Of a DNA stretch of 6,040 nucleotides, positions 1 through 5,380 are shown piece after piece; positions within the stretch are counted from its first letter, which is position 1, and the number at the start of each line of letters is the position of its first letter. The translations under genes and the position numbers were made by a program. Source of the DNA: Anaerolineae bacterium (GTDB lineage Bacteria; Chloroflexota; Anaerolineae; Aggregatilineales; Aggregatilineaceae); NCBI GenBank assembly GCA_018056405.1, contig JAGPFT010000201.1, positions 1-6,040 on the forward strand. The letters run 5' to 3'. The notes under the pieces are model-generated. The model was not told the origin of the DNA. It saw only the letters and a program-made list of their open reading frames with translations, and made no database searches.

Positions 1-3
1 GTA

Positions 4-42
4 TTCCCCTCCCTCCCGCAGCGTGGGTAGGGGTGGGGGGAA
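4..42. repeat. Imperfect C-run/G-run hairpin repeat
   Basis: A C-rich arm (TTCCCCTCCCTCCC, 4-17) faces a G-rich arm (25-42, GGGTAGGGGTGGGGGGAA) across a short GC spacer. The arms pair imperfectly, with CCC 15-17 against GGG 25-27 and further C/G blocks separated by a bulge and mismatches. In composition and layout it resembles the hairpins at 1878-1906 and 1933-1961, so it is probably another, diverged member of the same dispersed family. It may extend left of the window. There is no T-run after it, so it is not an obvious terminator. Confidence 0.45.
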
Positions 43-61
43 CGATGTTCACAAACACGCT

Positions 62-90
62 TTGACACGGCCAGCCGGACACTGAAAACT
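62..90 (+). promoter_or_regulatory. Candidate promoter of the sugar transferase gene
   Basis: A perfect -35-like TTGACA lies at 62-67. At 17-bp spacing the -10 position reads AAAACT (85-90), matching the TATAAT consensus at only three of six positions. The -35 is convincing and the -10 is not. The -10 region falls inside the heptamer repeat array. The distance to the ATG at 129 is suitable for a short leader. Confidence 0.3.
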
Positions 91-110
91 GAAGACTGAT
101 CACTGATCAC
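81..110. repeat. Four tandem heptamers, ACTGANN
   Basis: The units are ACTGAAA (81-87), ACTGAAG (88-94), ACTGATC (95-101) and ACTGATC (102-108), followed by a partial AC. The first five bases are invariant and the period is exactly seven. Heptanucleotide tandem repeats of this style are known from cyanobacterial intergenic regions (STRR repeats), and I infer a similar low-level dispersed repeat here. The array ends about 18 bases before the start codon, so it occupies the likely 5' leader. Confidence 0.7.
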
Positions 111-128
111 CGCCCACCCTCAACCGCT

Positions 129-1559
129 ATGGACGAGACGCCTTTCAAATGGCCGCGTTGGTTGTTGCCCACCGGCGATTTGCTGCTGGTGATGGCGGCG
201 TTCCTGTTCTCGTACTACCTGCGCTACGAGGTGCAGTTCCTCCAGCCAGTGGACGAAGCCAACGCGGCGCCATTCGCCCCTTACTGGCCCTACGCCATCA
301 TCTTCGCTGCGCTGATGCTGGTCTTCAACCAGGGCGCGCGCCTGTACCGCGAGCGACGCGGGCGCACCTGGTGGGACGAGGTCTTCGCCATCACCAACGG
401 GGCGATGAGCGCGGCGGTCATCGTCATGGCCCTCAGCTTCCTGCTGCGCCCGCTGGTCTTCTCCCGTCTGCTGATCATCCAGGCGGCGGTGCTGGTCGTC
501 CTGCTGCTGGGCCTGTGGCGGCTGGCGCTGCGCATCCTGCGTAACAACCTGCGCAAGCGCGGCATCGGCGTCGAGCGCGTGCTGATCGTCGGCGCGGGCA
601 GCGTGGGGCTGTCCGTGCTGCAAACGCTCGTCGCCCGGCCCGACCTGGGCTACAAGGTGGTCGGCTTTGTGGACGACGACCCGGAGCGCGGGGCTAATGA
701 CCTGGGGCGCGTGCCCGCCCTGGGCGGCATTGACAACCTGCCCCGCCTGATTGACGAGCATCGGGTAGACCTGGTGATCATCACCCTGCCCTGGCACGTC
801 CAGCGCAAGATTCTGGCTATCGTGCGCGAGTGCGAACGCCAGAACGTCAAGGTGCGCACCGTCCCCGACCTGTTCGAGCTAAGCCTCAGCCAGGTGCAGG
901 TCGAGATGTTGGGCGGCATTCCCATGCTGGGCCTCAACGGGGAAGCGCGCTTCAACACGAGCAACCGCATCACCAAGCGGACGGTGGACATTGCCCTGGC
1001 GCTGGTCGCGCTGCTGCCCAGCACCCTGATTACGCTGGTCATCGCCATCGCCATCCGCCTGGATTCGCCGGGGCCGATCTTCTTCACCCAGGAGCGCGTC
1101 GGGCTGGAAGGCAGACGCTTCAAGGTGTACAAGTTCCGCTCGATGGTCGTGAACGCCGAGAAGATGCACGCCGACCTGATCCGGCGCACCGGCGAAGACC
1201 CGCGCCACCCCAAGCTGGCCAATGACCCGCGCGTCACCCGCGTGGGCCGCTGGATTCGCCGCTTCAGCCTGGACGAGGTGCCGCAAATCTGGAACATCTT
1301 GCGCGGCGACATGAGTTGGGTGGGGCCGCGCCCCGCCACGCCCGACGAAGTGGCTCTCTACGAGCCGTGGCACTTGCAGCGGCTGCGTGTGCTGCCCGGC
1401 CTGACCGGGCTGTGGCAGGTCAGCGGGCGCAGCGAAGTGCCCTTTGAGGAAATGTGCTTGCTAGACATCTACTACATCGAGAACTGGTCGCTGGGCCTGG
1501 ACTTGCAGATCATCCTGCGCACCATTCCGATGGTTCTCTTCGCTCACGGAGCTTCGTAA
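129..1559 (+). CDS. Polyprenyl-phosphate sugar-1-phosphate transferase (exopolysaccharide initiation)
   Basis: Integral membrane enzyme of 476 aa that moves a sugar-1-phosphate from a UDP-sugar to undecaprenyl phosphate, the first membrane step in exopolysaccharide or O-antigen-like assembly (WbaP/WcaJ-type large polyprenyl-phosphate hexose-1-phosphate transferases). Four hydrophobic segments (about residues 11-31, 54-76, 90-106, 111-131) precede a Rossmann-like CoA-binding-type domain with VGAGSVG at 154-160. A further hydrophobic helix (about 286-310) leads into the catalytic bacterial sugar transferase domain: KFRSM at 335-339, SLDEVPQ at 380-386 with the Asp-Glu dyad D382-E383, GDMSWVGPRP at 393-402, PGLTGLWQVSGR at 423-434. 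Length and layout are normal and the C-terminus is complete. The ATG at 129 is chosen because the first membrane helix starts just after it; no clear Shine-Dalgarno precedes it. The sugar specificity cannot be read from sequence. No other glycan genes are visible, so any cluster would lie upstream of the window. Confidence 0.93.
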   Translation: MDETPFKWPRWLLPTGDLLLVMAAFLFSYYLRYEVQFLQPVDEANAAPFAPYWPYAIIFAALMLVFNQGARLYRERRGRTWWDEVFAITNGAMSAAVIVMALSFLLRPLVFSRLLIIQAAVLVVLLLGLWRLALRILRNNLRKRGIGVERVLIVGAGSVGLSVLQTLVARPDLGYKVVGFVDDDPERGANDLGRVPALGGIDNLPRLIDEHRVDLVIITLPWHVQRKILAIVRECERQNVKVRTVPDLFELSLSQVQVEMLGGIPMLGLNGEARFNTSNRITKRTVDIALALVALLPSTLITLVIAIAIRLDSPGPIFFTQERVGLEGRRFKVYKFRSMVVNAEKMHADLIRRTGEDPRHPKLANDPRVTRVGRWIRRFSLDEVPQIWNILRGDMSWVGPRPATPDEVALYEPWHLQRLRVLPGLTGLWQVSGRSEVPFEEMCLLDIYYIENWSLGLDLQIILRTIPMVLFAHGAS

Positions 1560-1573
1560 CCTTGAACAGCCGC

Positions 1574-1825
1574 ATGGCCATTACCCGCGACCTGGAGTTG
1601 GCATGGGCGACGGCGCAGGAGCTATACCGTTTCGCGCAGCGCCTGGTGCAGACGCCCAGTCTCTCGACCCACGAGGGCGACGCTGCCGCGCTGCTCGTTG
1701 AGCATCTATGCGCCCTGGGCTTCGCCGATGTGCGCGGTCAATGCTATGGGCAGTCACGCTGGGCACGGGCGACGGCGGCGCACGTTTACGCGGCGCTGGC
1801 GGCGCGCCTGCTGCCGACGGAGTGA
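1574..1825 (+). pseudogene. Broken M20-family metallopeptidase fragment
   Basis: The open frame from ATG 1574 encodes 83 aa whose first 53 or so look like the N-terminus of an M20 peptidase or deacylase: QELYRFAQRLVQTPSLSTHEG-type start, then ALLVEHLCALGFADV. M20 enzymes then continue with a D-x-x-GN-x-V segment and a Gly-rich stretch. Here these appear in other frames: VNAMG at 1737-1751 and AVTLGTGDGG at 1750-1779, implying two frame changes. The end of the first frame, HVYAALAARLLPTE (1781-1822), resembles the C-terminal helix of such enzymes, so the 400-aa body with the metal ligands seems deleted. Known family members are about 350-450 aa, so this is non-functional. It lies 14 bases after the sugar transferase stop, and an upstream in-frame TTG (1562) or ATG (1454) could also start the frame. 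A translated short orphan protein is the alternative, less likely given the split homology. Confidence 0.6.
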
Positions 1826-1831
1826 GGTTTT

Positions 1832-1859
1832 GTAGGGGCGCATTACAATACGCCCCTAC
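1832..1859. repeat. GTAGGGGCG palindromic repeat
   Basis: GTAGGGGCG (1832-1840) and CGCCCCTAC (1851-1859) are perfect 9-bp inverted arms. After one mismatch the pairing continues with ATT/AAT around a two-base centre. Closely similar GTAGGGGCG...CGCCCCTAC palindromes are, to my knowledge, dispersed in intergenic regions of Chloroflexota and cyanobacteria. No T-run follows on either strand, so it reads as a REP-like repeat rather than a terminator. It starts six bases after the stop of the M20 relic. Confidence 0.75.
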
Positions 1860-1861
1860 GA

Positions 1862-1977
1862 GCCTCTCCCCCTCCATCCCCCTCTCCGGCAGAGCCAGAG
1901 AGGGGGACTTGGACCGCCGGATGAGACATTTTCCCCCTCCCTAGCTCGGCTGGGGAGGGGGCCAGGGGGAGGGGCCT
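1862..1977. repeat. Composite C-run/G-run inverted-repeat element
   Basis: Two perfect hairpins sit inside: CCCCCTCTC (1878-1886) with GAGAGGGGG (1898-1906), and CCCCCTCCC (1933-1941) with GGGAGGGGG (1953-1961). The second extends through a T:G wobble and TAG/CTG-side pairs to a 5-base loop. The outer flanks also face each other: the C-rich stretch at 1863-1887 is an imperfect inverted copy of the G-rich stretch at 1952-1975. The whole looks like a short non-autonomous element with nested inverted repeats, of the MITE or REP type. No target-site duplication is obvious by eye, and mobility is an inference. Confidence 0.6.
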
Positions 1978-1988
1978 CCGCCGCACTA

Positions 1989-2022
1989 AGACTTCCGAAG
2001 TTTCCGGAAACTTCGGAAGTCT
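1989..2022. repeat. Perfect 34-bp palindrome
   Basis: The left arm AGACTTCCGAAGTTTCC (1989-2005) is followed immediately by its exact reverse complement (2006-2022), with no loop. The arms themselves contain TTCCGAA and TTTCCGGAAA sub-palindromes. It is followed by GACGTC, and no T-run is present on either side, so a classical terminator is unlikely. Such a long uninterrupted palindrome is either a dispersed genomic repeat or a dimeric protein binding site. I believe related CTTCCGAAG...CTTCGGAAG repeats occur in Chloroflexota genomes, but this is recollection. Confidence 0.85.
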
Positions 2023-2080
2023 GACGTCGGGCCAGGGCGCACCGAGCAGCGTCCCTGTTGGCCGCTTGATCGCGCCAACC

Positions 2081-2123
2081 CAACAAAAGCGGGCGACCTG
2101 TGCGCATCGCACGGGTCGCCCGC
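2081..2123 (-). terminator. Intrinsic terminator of rho
   Basis: Read on the minus strand, GCGGGCGACC (2123-2114) pairs with GGTCGCCCGC (2098-2089). The stem continues inward through one G:T wobble and GTGCG/CGCAC to a 3-base loop, giving about 16 bp. It is followed by TTTTGTTG (2088-2081), a short U-tract. It starts 22 bases after the rho stop codon. The opposite strand has A's before and no T-run after, so it works mainly in the rho direction. Confidence 0.85.
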
Positions 2124-2145
2124 GTCATGTCTGGCACTGGCGCGC

Positions 2146-3408
2146 CTAGCGCGTCAGAGTGTCCAGGAACTCCTCGTTGGAGTCGGTGTGGCGCATCTGG
2201 TTGATCAGCGCCTCGGTCGCGGCAACTATATCGTAGTTGGCTGGCGGCTGCGTCATCTGCACCAACATGCGGCGCATCGTCCACACGCGCTGCAAAATAT
2301 CGGGGCCGAGCAGTAGCTCTTCACGCCGCGTCGAGGACTGCATGATGTCGAAGGCGGGGAAGATGCGCCGCTCTTGCAGCTCGCGCGAGAGGTGCAGCTC
2401 CATGTTGCCGGTGCCCTTGAACTCCTCGTAGATCACGTCGTCCATGCGACTGCCCGTCTTGACCAGGCAGGTGGCGACAATGGTCAGGCTGCCCCCCTCC
2501 TCGACGTTGCGCGCCGCGCCAAAGAAGCGCTTGGGCGGGTAGAGCGCCGACGGGTCGAGGCCGCCGGTGAGCGTGCGCCCGCTGGGCGGCACGACCAGGT
2601 TGTAGGCGCGGGCCAGGCGGGTGATGCTGTCCAGCAGGATGACGACATGCTGCCCGGATTCCACCAGGCGCTTGGCACGCTCCAGGGCCATCTCCGCCAC
2701 GCGCACATGGTACGACACCGGCTCATCGAAGGTGCTGCTGATCACCTCAGCGTCCACCGAGCGATCCATGTCGGTGACTTCTTCGGGGCGCTCGCCGATC
2801 AGCACGACCATCAGGTGCACTTCCGGGTAATTCTCGCTGATCGCGTTCGCCACTTCCTTGAGCACGGTCGTCTTGCCGGCTTTGGGCGGGCTGACGATCA
2901 GGCCGCGCTGCCCGCGCCCAATAGGGGCAATCAGGTTGAGCAGGCGCGTGGAGAGAATGCGCGGGTTGGTCTCCAGGTTGTAGCGTTCTTCGGGGAAGAT
3001 GGCGGTCAGGTCGTCGAAGCGGGGGCGGCGCTTGGCCTGTTCGGGGTCTAGCCCATTGACGGCTTCTACGCGCAGCAGGCCGAAGTATTTCTCTGAGTCC
3101 TTCGGCGGGCGCACCTGGCCGATCACCATGTCGCCCGTGCGCAGCCCAAAGCGGCGAATCTGCGTCTGGCTGACGTAAATATCGTCGGGGCCGGGCAGGT
3201 AATGGTCCGAGCGCAGGAAGCCGATGCCGTCGTCAATGATTTCGAGGATACCCCCGCGCAGTTGGTGCCCCTGCCGTTCGGCCTTATCACGGAGCAGCCG
3301 CAGGATGAGGTCTTGTTTTTTGAGGCGGCTGAACCCCGCAATATCGGCTTCGCGCGCCATTTCGCGCAGGGTGTGCAGCGTTTGAGTTTCGAGTTCTGCA
3401 ATATCCAT
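2146..3408 (-). CDS. rho: Transcription termination factor Rho
   Basis: Hexameric RNA-dependent ATPase and helicase that loads on nascent untranslated RNA and dislodges RNA polymerase. The 420-aa length matches the family. An N-terminal helical Rho-N domain (about 1-45) precedes the cold-shock-like RNA-binding domain with DDGIGFLRS (59-67) and [18 protein letters not shown] (76-93). The ATPase domain has Walker [10 protein letters not shown] (173-181), the GERPEE catalytic-glutamate segment (205-210), Walker B VVILLDS (245-251), the Q-loop region [17 protein letters not shown] (274-290) and the R-loop [11 protein letters not shown] (318-328). All key motifs are intact and there is no large insertion in the RNA-binding domain. 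The ATG at 3408 has GGAG ten bases upstream. The gene follows cdsA on the same strand after 288 bases, with its own candidate promoters, and ends at an intrinsic terminator, so its own message does not depend on Rho for its 3' end. Confidence 0.98.
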   Translation of the reverse strand: MDIAELETQTLHTLREMAREADIAGFSRLKKQDLILRLLRDKAERQGHQLRGGILEIIDDGIGFLRSDHYLPGPDDIYVSQTQIRRFGLRTGDMVIGQVRPPKDSEKYFGLLRVEAVNGLDPEQAKRRPRFDDLTAIFPEERYNLETNPRILSTRLLNLIAPIGRGQRGLIVSPPKAGKTTVLKEVANAISENYPEVHLMVVLIGERPEEVTDMDRSVDAEVISSTFDEPVSYHVRVAEMALERAKRLVESGQHVVILLDSITRLARAYNLVVPPSGRTLTGGLDPSALYPPKRFFGAARNVEEGGSLTIVATCLVKTGSRMDDVIYEEFKGTGNMELHLSRELQERRIFPAFDIMQSSTRREELLLGPDILQRVWTMRRMLVQMTQPPANYDIVAATEALINQMRHTDSNEEFLDTLTR

Positions 3409-3632
3409 GTTCCGGGATCTCCGAGCGAGGATAACCTAGCGACGCCAGGCAGCGTGGCGATGCAATGCCCCCACCATCGCGCTGATGAGCGGGTAATAGA
3501 TCAATCTGGGCGCACAAGCGGTGTTCACGACGACCGCCGCGCGTAAGACATCATCAAGGGCACCTGAGGACAGGAATATCGCGAGCTGTGGGCACGCAAA
3601 TCAAGGAGTAGAATGCAATGGAACAGCGAGCT
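3409..3632 (-). promoter_or_regulatory. Long 5' leader of rho
   Basis: If transcription starts a few bases after the -10 at 3639-3644, the message carries roughly 220 untranslated bases before the ATG. The leader contains short stems, including GCGATG/CATCGC and CGCCA/TGGCG near the rho start (within about 3440-3490) and a GCGGT/ACCGC stem at about 3515-3540. The ribosome site GGAG is at 3422-3419. E. coli rho is autoregulated by termination in its leader; a similar arrangement here is an inference. No known riboswitch is recognisable. Confidence 0.45.
3436..3554 (-). other. Two overlapping short leader ORFs upstream of rho
   Basis: The first runs from ATG 3554 to TGA 3525 and encodes MMSYARRSS. 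It has an SD-like AGGTG (3565-3561) six bases upstream. Its stop overlaps a GTG (3528) as GTGA, opening a second frame of 30 aa that begins VNTACAPRLIYYPLISAMVG and ends with TAG at 3438-3436, 27 bases before the rho ATG. The spacing would allow translational coupling. Both are very short and could be chance. No homologue is recognised. Confidence 0.25.
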
Positions 3633-3638
3633 ACTGCC

Positions 3639-3667
3639 AATATAGCACAGTGCAGGCCCCCGGTCAA
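3639..3667 (-). promoter_or_regulatory. Primary candidate promoter of rho
   Basis: On the minus strand, TTGACC (3667-3662) and TATATT (3644-3639) are separated by exactly 17 bases. Each hexamer matches the sigma-70 consensus at five of six positions. It lies between cdsA and rho, about 230 bases before the rho ATG. Confidence 0.7.
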
Positions 3668-3686
3668 ACTCTCGCGTTCTGTCTCT

Positions 3687-3716
3687 ATTATACGCGCTAA
3701 AAGACAAACCAAACAA
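3687..3716 (-). promoter_or_regulatory. Second candidate promoter upstream of rho
   Basis: On the minus strand, TTGTTT (3716-3711) and a perfect TATAAT (3692-3687) are separated by 18 bases. The -35 lies within the last codons of cdsA and the -10 directly follows its stop. It would form a tandem pair with the TTGACC promoter downstream. The -35 matches four of six consensus bases. Confidence 0.5.
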
Positions 3717-4500
3717 GATAGTAGTAGCCGATTGCGGCGGAAACCAGCACCGAATCCGTGCGGTCGAGGATGCCGCCGTGACCAGGAATGAGGTGGCTGG
3801 AGTCTTTGGCCCCCACCTGGCGCTTGATCGCCGAGATGCTCAGGTCGCCGACGGTGCCCAGCACGCCGATCAGCAGGCCGATCAGTGCCCCGTGCCCCCA
3901 GGTGAGCACTTCCGTGTCCGGCAGCCCACCAGCCAGCACACCGAAGACTAGCCCGCCCACCACACTGGCCGCGTAGCCTTCCCAGGTCTTCTTGGGGCTG
4001 ACGCGCGGCGACATCTTATGCCGGCCCCAGCGCCGCCCCACAAAATAGGCCGCGCTGTCGGAGACAGCGACGCAGCCGTAGAGCATCAGCAGCAGGTAGG
4101 CCCCTTCTCGCAGGTCGCGCACAGCCAGCAGGTAACTGCCCAGCCAGCCCAGGTAGAGTCCCCCAAACACGGCCAGCGCCAGCGCCAGCACAGGGTTGGG
4201 CTGCCCATGCTCCATGCTCCAGACGGCGTAGAAAGCGCCCGCAATCAAGAGCGCGGCAATGCCCGGCGCGCGCCAATCATCGTGCTCAAACCATGTTGCG
4301 CCTGCCAGCAGCAGGACGAACGCCAGCACCAGCCAGGCCGGGGTGTGATAACCGCCCTGGCGCAGCAGGCGGACGTATTCCAGCCCGCCCAACACCAGCG
4401 CCCCCCCCACCAGCGCCACGAACAGCCAGCCGCCCACCAGCACCACCGCAACCAGAATAGGCAGCGCCACCACAGCAGTGAGCACGCGCGTTTTCAGCAT
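3697..4500 (-). CDS. cdsA: Phosphatidate cytidylyltransferase (CDP-diacylglycerol synthase)
   Basis: Inner-membrane enzyme of 267 aa that converts phosphatidic acid and CTP to CDP-diacylglycerol and pyrophosphate, the branch point for bacterial phospholipids. Hydrophobic segments fill most of the protein (for example about 7-40, 54-68, 80-93, 102-126, 133-147, 177-191, 204-220, 250-267). The conserved VSDSAAYFVGRRWGRHK (146-162) and SPKKTWEG (168-175) segments precede the complete family signature at 223-249: S-A-I-K-R, then K232-D233, P239, H241-G-G and D246-R-T-D249. The start ATG has GAGG six bases upstream. It begins 39 bases after the uppS stop on the same strand, consistent with one transcript from frr. 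No terminator is visible after its TAG, so read-through into rho is likely. Confidence 0.97.
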   Translation of the reverse strand: MLKTRVLTAVVALPILVAVVLVGGWLFVALVGGALVLGGLEYVRLLRQGGYHTPAWLVLAFVLLLAGATWFEHDDWRAPGIAALLIAGAFYAVWSMEHGQPNPVLALALAVFGGLYLGWLGSYLLAVRDLREGAYLLLMLYGCVAVSDSAAYFVGRRWGRHKMSPRVSPKKTWEGYAASVVGGLVFGVLAGGLPDTEVLTWGHGALIGLLIGVLGTVGDLSISAIKRQVGAKDSSHLIPGHGGILDRTDSVLVSAAIGYYYLVWFVF

Positions 4501-4539
4501 GAGGTTCCTCGGCAGAGGGGTGAGAGAGGGGCGCTCCGT

Positions 4540-5262
4540 CTATGGCTGGGGGACCAGCCCAAAGCGCCGCTCGCGCCGCGCGAAGTAGACCAGCGTCTTG
4601 AGTAGCTCGTTGCGGTCGAAGTCCGGCCAGTAGGTCGGCGTGGCATAGTACTCGGCGTAGGACGCCTGCCACAGCAGGAAGTTGCTCAGGCGCATCTCGC
4701 CCGCCGTGCGGATCACCAGGTCTGGATCGGGTTGCCCGGCGGTGTACAGGTAATAGTTGATCAACGTCTCGTCAATCTGGTCGAGCGGGATGCCATCGGC
4801 GACGATGCGCCGGAAGGCCTGGAGCAGGTCTTGCCGCCCGCCATAGTTGAAGGCGATGTTGAGGACAAGCTGGTCGTTGTTGCGCGTGAGGGCGATAGCC
4901 TGGCGCACCTTCTCTTGCAGCACCGGCGAAAGTCCCTCCAGCTCGCCGATGTGGCGAAGCTGCACGCCGTTCGCATGAAGCTGCTTCAACTCGCGGTCAA
5001 TGACCGTCTCCAGGATGTTCATCAGCCCGCGTACCTCGGCTTCGGGCCGCCCCCAGTTCTCGGTGGAGAAGGCGTAGATGGTCAGGATTTTGATGCCGAA
5101 CTCGCTGCACGCGCGCAGGATGCGCCGCAGGTTCTCCACGCCGGCGCGGTGCCCCGCCAGGCGGGGCAAGCCGCGCGCCTGGGCCCAGCGCCCGTTGCCG
5201 TCCATGATCACGGCCAGGTGATAGGGCACCCGTTCGGGCAGGGTCAACGCTTCGTCTGTCAT
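4540..5262 (-). CDS. uppS: Isoprenyl transferase (undecaprenyl diphosphate synthase)
   Basis: Cytosolic cis-prenyltransferase that adds isopentenyl diphosphate units to farnesyl diphosphate to make the C55 carrier precursor for peptidoglycan and surface glycans. From ATG 5262 the protein is 240 aa, normal for the family. MDGNGRW (20-26) holds the catalytic Asp21. GHRAG (37-41), YAFSTENW (63-70), and RTAGEMRLSNFLLWQ (175-189) followed by YAE (192-194) form the substrate and Mg sites. Ala replaces the more usual Ser in RTSGE. An upstream in-frame GTG (5280) adds six residues; ATG 5262 is preferred because GGAG lies upstream (12-base spacing, inside the alternative extension) while the GTG has only a weak site. 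It follows frr by about 118 bases and precedes cdsA by 39. Product chain length is inferred from context. Confidence 0.96.
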   Translation of the reverse strand: MTDEALTLPERVPYHLAVIMDGNGRWAQARGLPRLAGHRAGVENLRRILRACSEFGIKILTIYAFSTENWGRPEAEVRGLMNILETVIDRELKQLHANGVQLRHIGELEGLSPVLQEKVRQAIALTRNNDQLVLNIAFNYGGRQDLLQAFRRIVADGIPLDQIDETLINYYLYTAGQPDPDLVIRTAGEMRLSNFLLWQASYAEYYATPTYWPDFDRNELLKTLVYFARRERRFGLVPQP

Positions 5263-5294
5263 GTACGTTCGCTGCTCCACGCTACTCTGTCCCG

Positions 5295-5340
5295 GCTGCG
5301 GGGGAGGAGGCGAGCGCCAGGGACGCTGAGGCCCCGCAGC
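5295..5340. repeat. Inverted repeat in the frr-uppS spacer
   Basis: GCTGCGGGG (5295-5303) is the exact reverse complement of CCCCGCAGC (5332-5340), with 28 bases between, which themselves hold a short AGCG/CGCT stem. In the minus-strand transcript it could fold shortly before the uppS start and expose or shield it. No T-run follows, so it is not a clear terminator. The spacer is otherwise featureless. Confidence 0.4.
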
Positions 5341-5380
5341 GCGCTCTTTCCATCCTGGCAGAGATCGGCCTCGTCGCGGG

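Larger units (their letters stand above)
1826..2145. other. Gene-free junction between converging transcription units
   Basis: These 320 bases separate the last plus-strand frame from the rho stop codon. They hold, in order, the GTAGGGGCG palindrome, a composite C-run/G-run element, a perfect 34-bp palindrome, about 65 bases with no structure I recognise, and the rho terminator. Open frames crossing the area read through low-complexity Pro/Arg/Gly codons generated by the repeats and show no protein family features. Confidence 0.8.

Noticed and set aside
120..797. Minus-strand open frame of 225 aa opposite the sugar transferase
   Set aside because: Rich in Gln, His and Asp with no domain pattern; it is the antisense shadow of a GC-rich real gene, as are the frames at 650-1339 and 879-1373.
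1832..2022. Possible terminators for the plus-strand genes among the junction hairpins
   Set aside because: None is followed by a T-run in the plus direction. They may stop transcription weakly, but the sequence does not show it.
1826..2145. Possible CRISPR array in the repeat-rich junction
   Set aside because: The repeats are different palindromes, not a regular series of identical units with even spacers, and no cas gene is near.
1843..2284. Minus-strand frames across the repeat junction and rho 3' end
   Set aside because: The codons come from G/C-run repeats and the terminator, the frame overlaps rho, and the product is low-complexity.
2374..3051. Plus-strand open frame of 225 aa opposite rho
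   Set aside because: The opposite strand encodes every Rho motif. The antisense product is low-complexity and unrecognised.
3525..3716. 63-aa minus-strand frame between cdsA and rho
   Set aside because: It starts inside the cdsA end, covers both candidate rho promoters and has no good ribosome site. Only its last nine codons, with their own SD-like site, are kept as a possible leader ORF.
4018..4605. Plus-strand open frame of 195 aa opposite cdsA and the uppS end
   Set aside because: Gln/His/Arg-rich antisense shadow spanning two real genes and their spacer.
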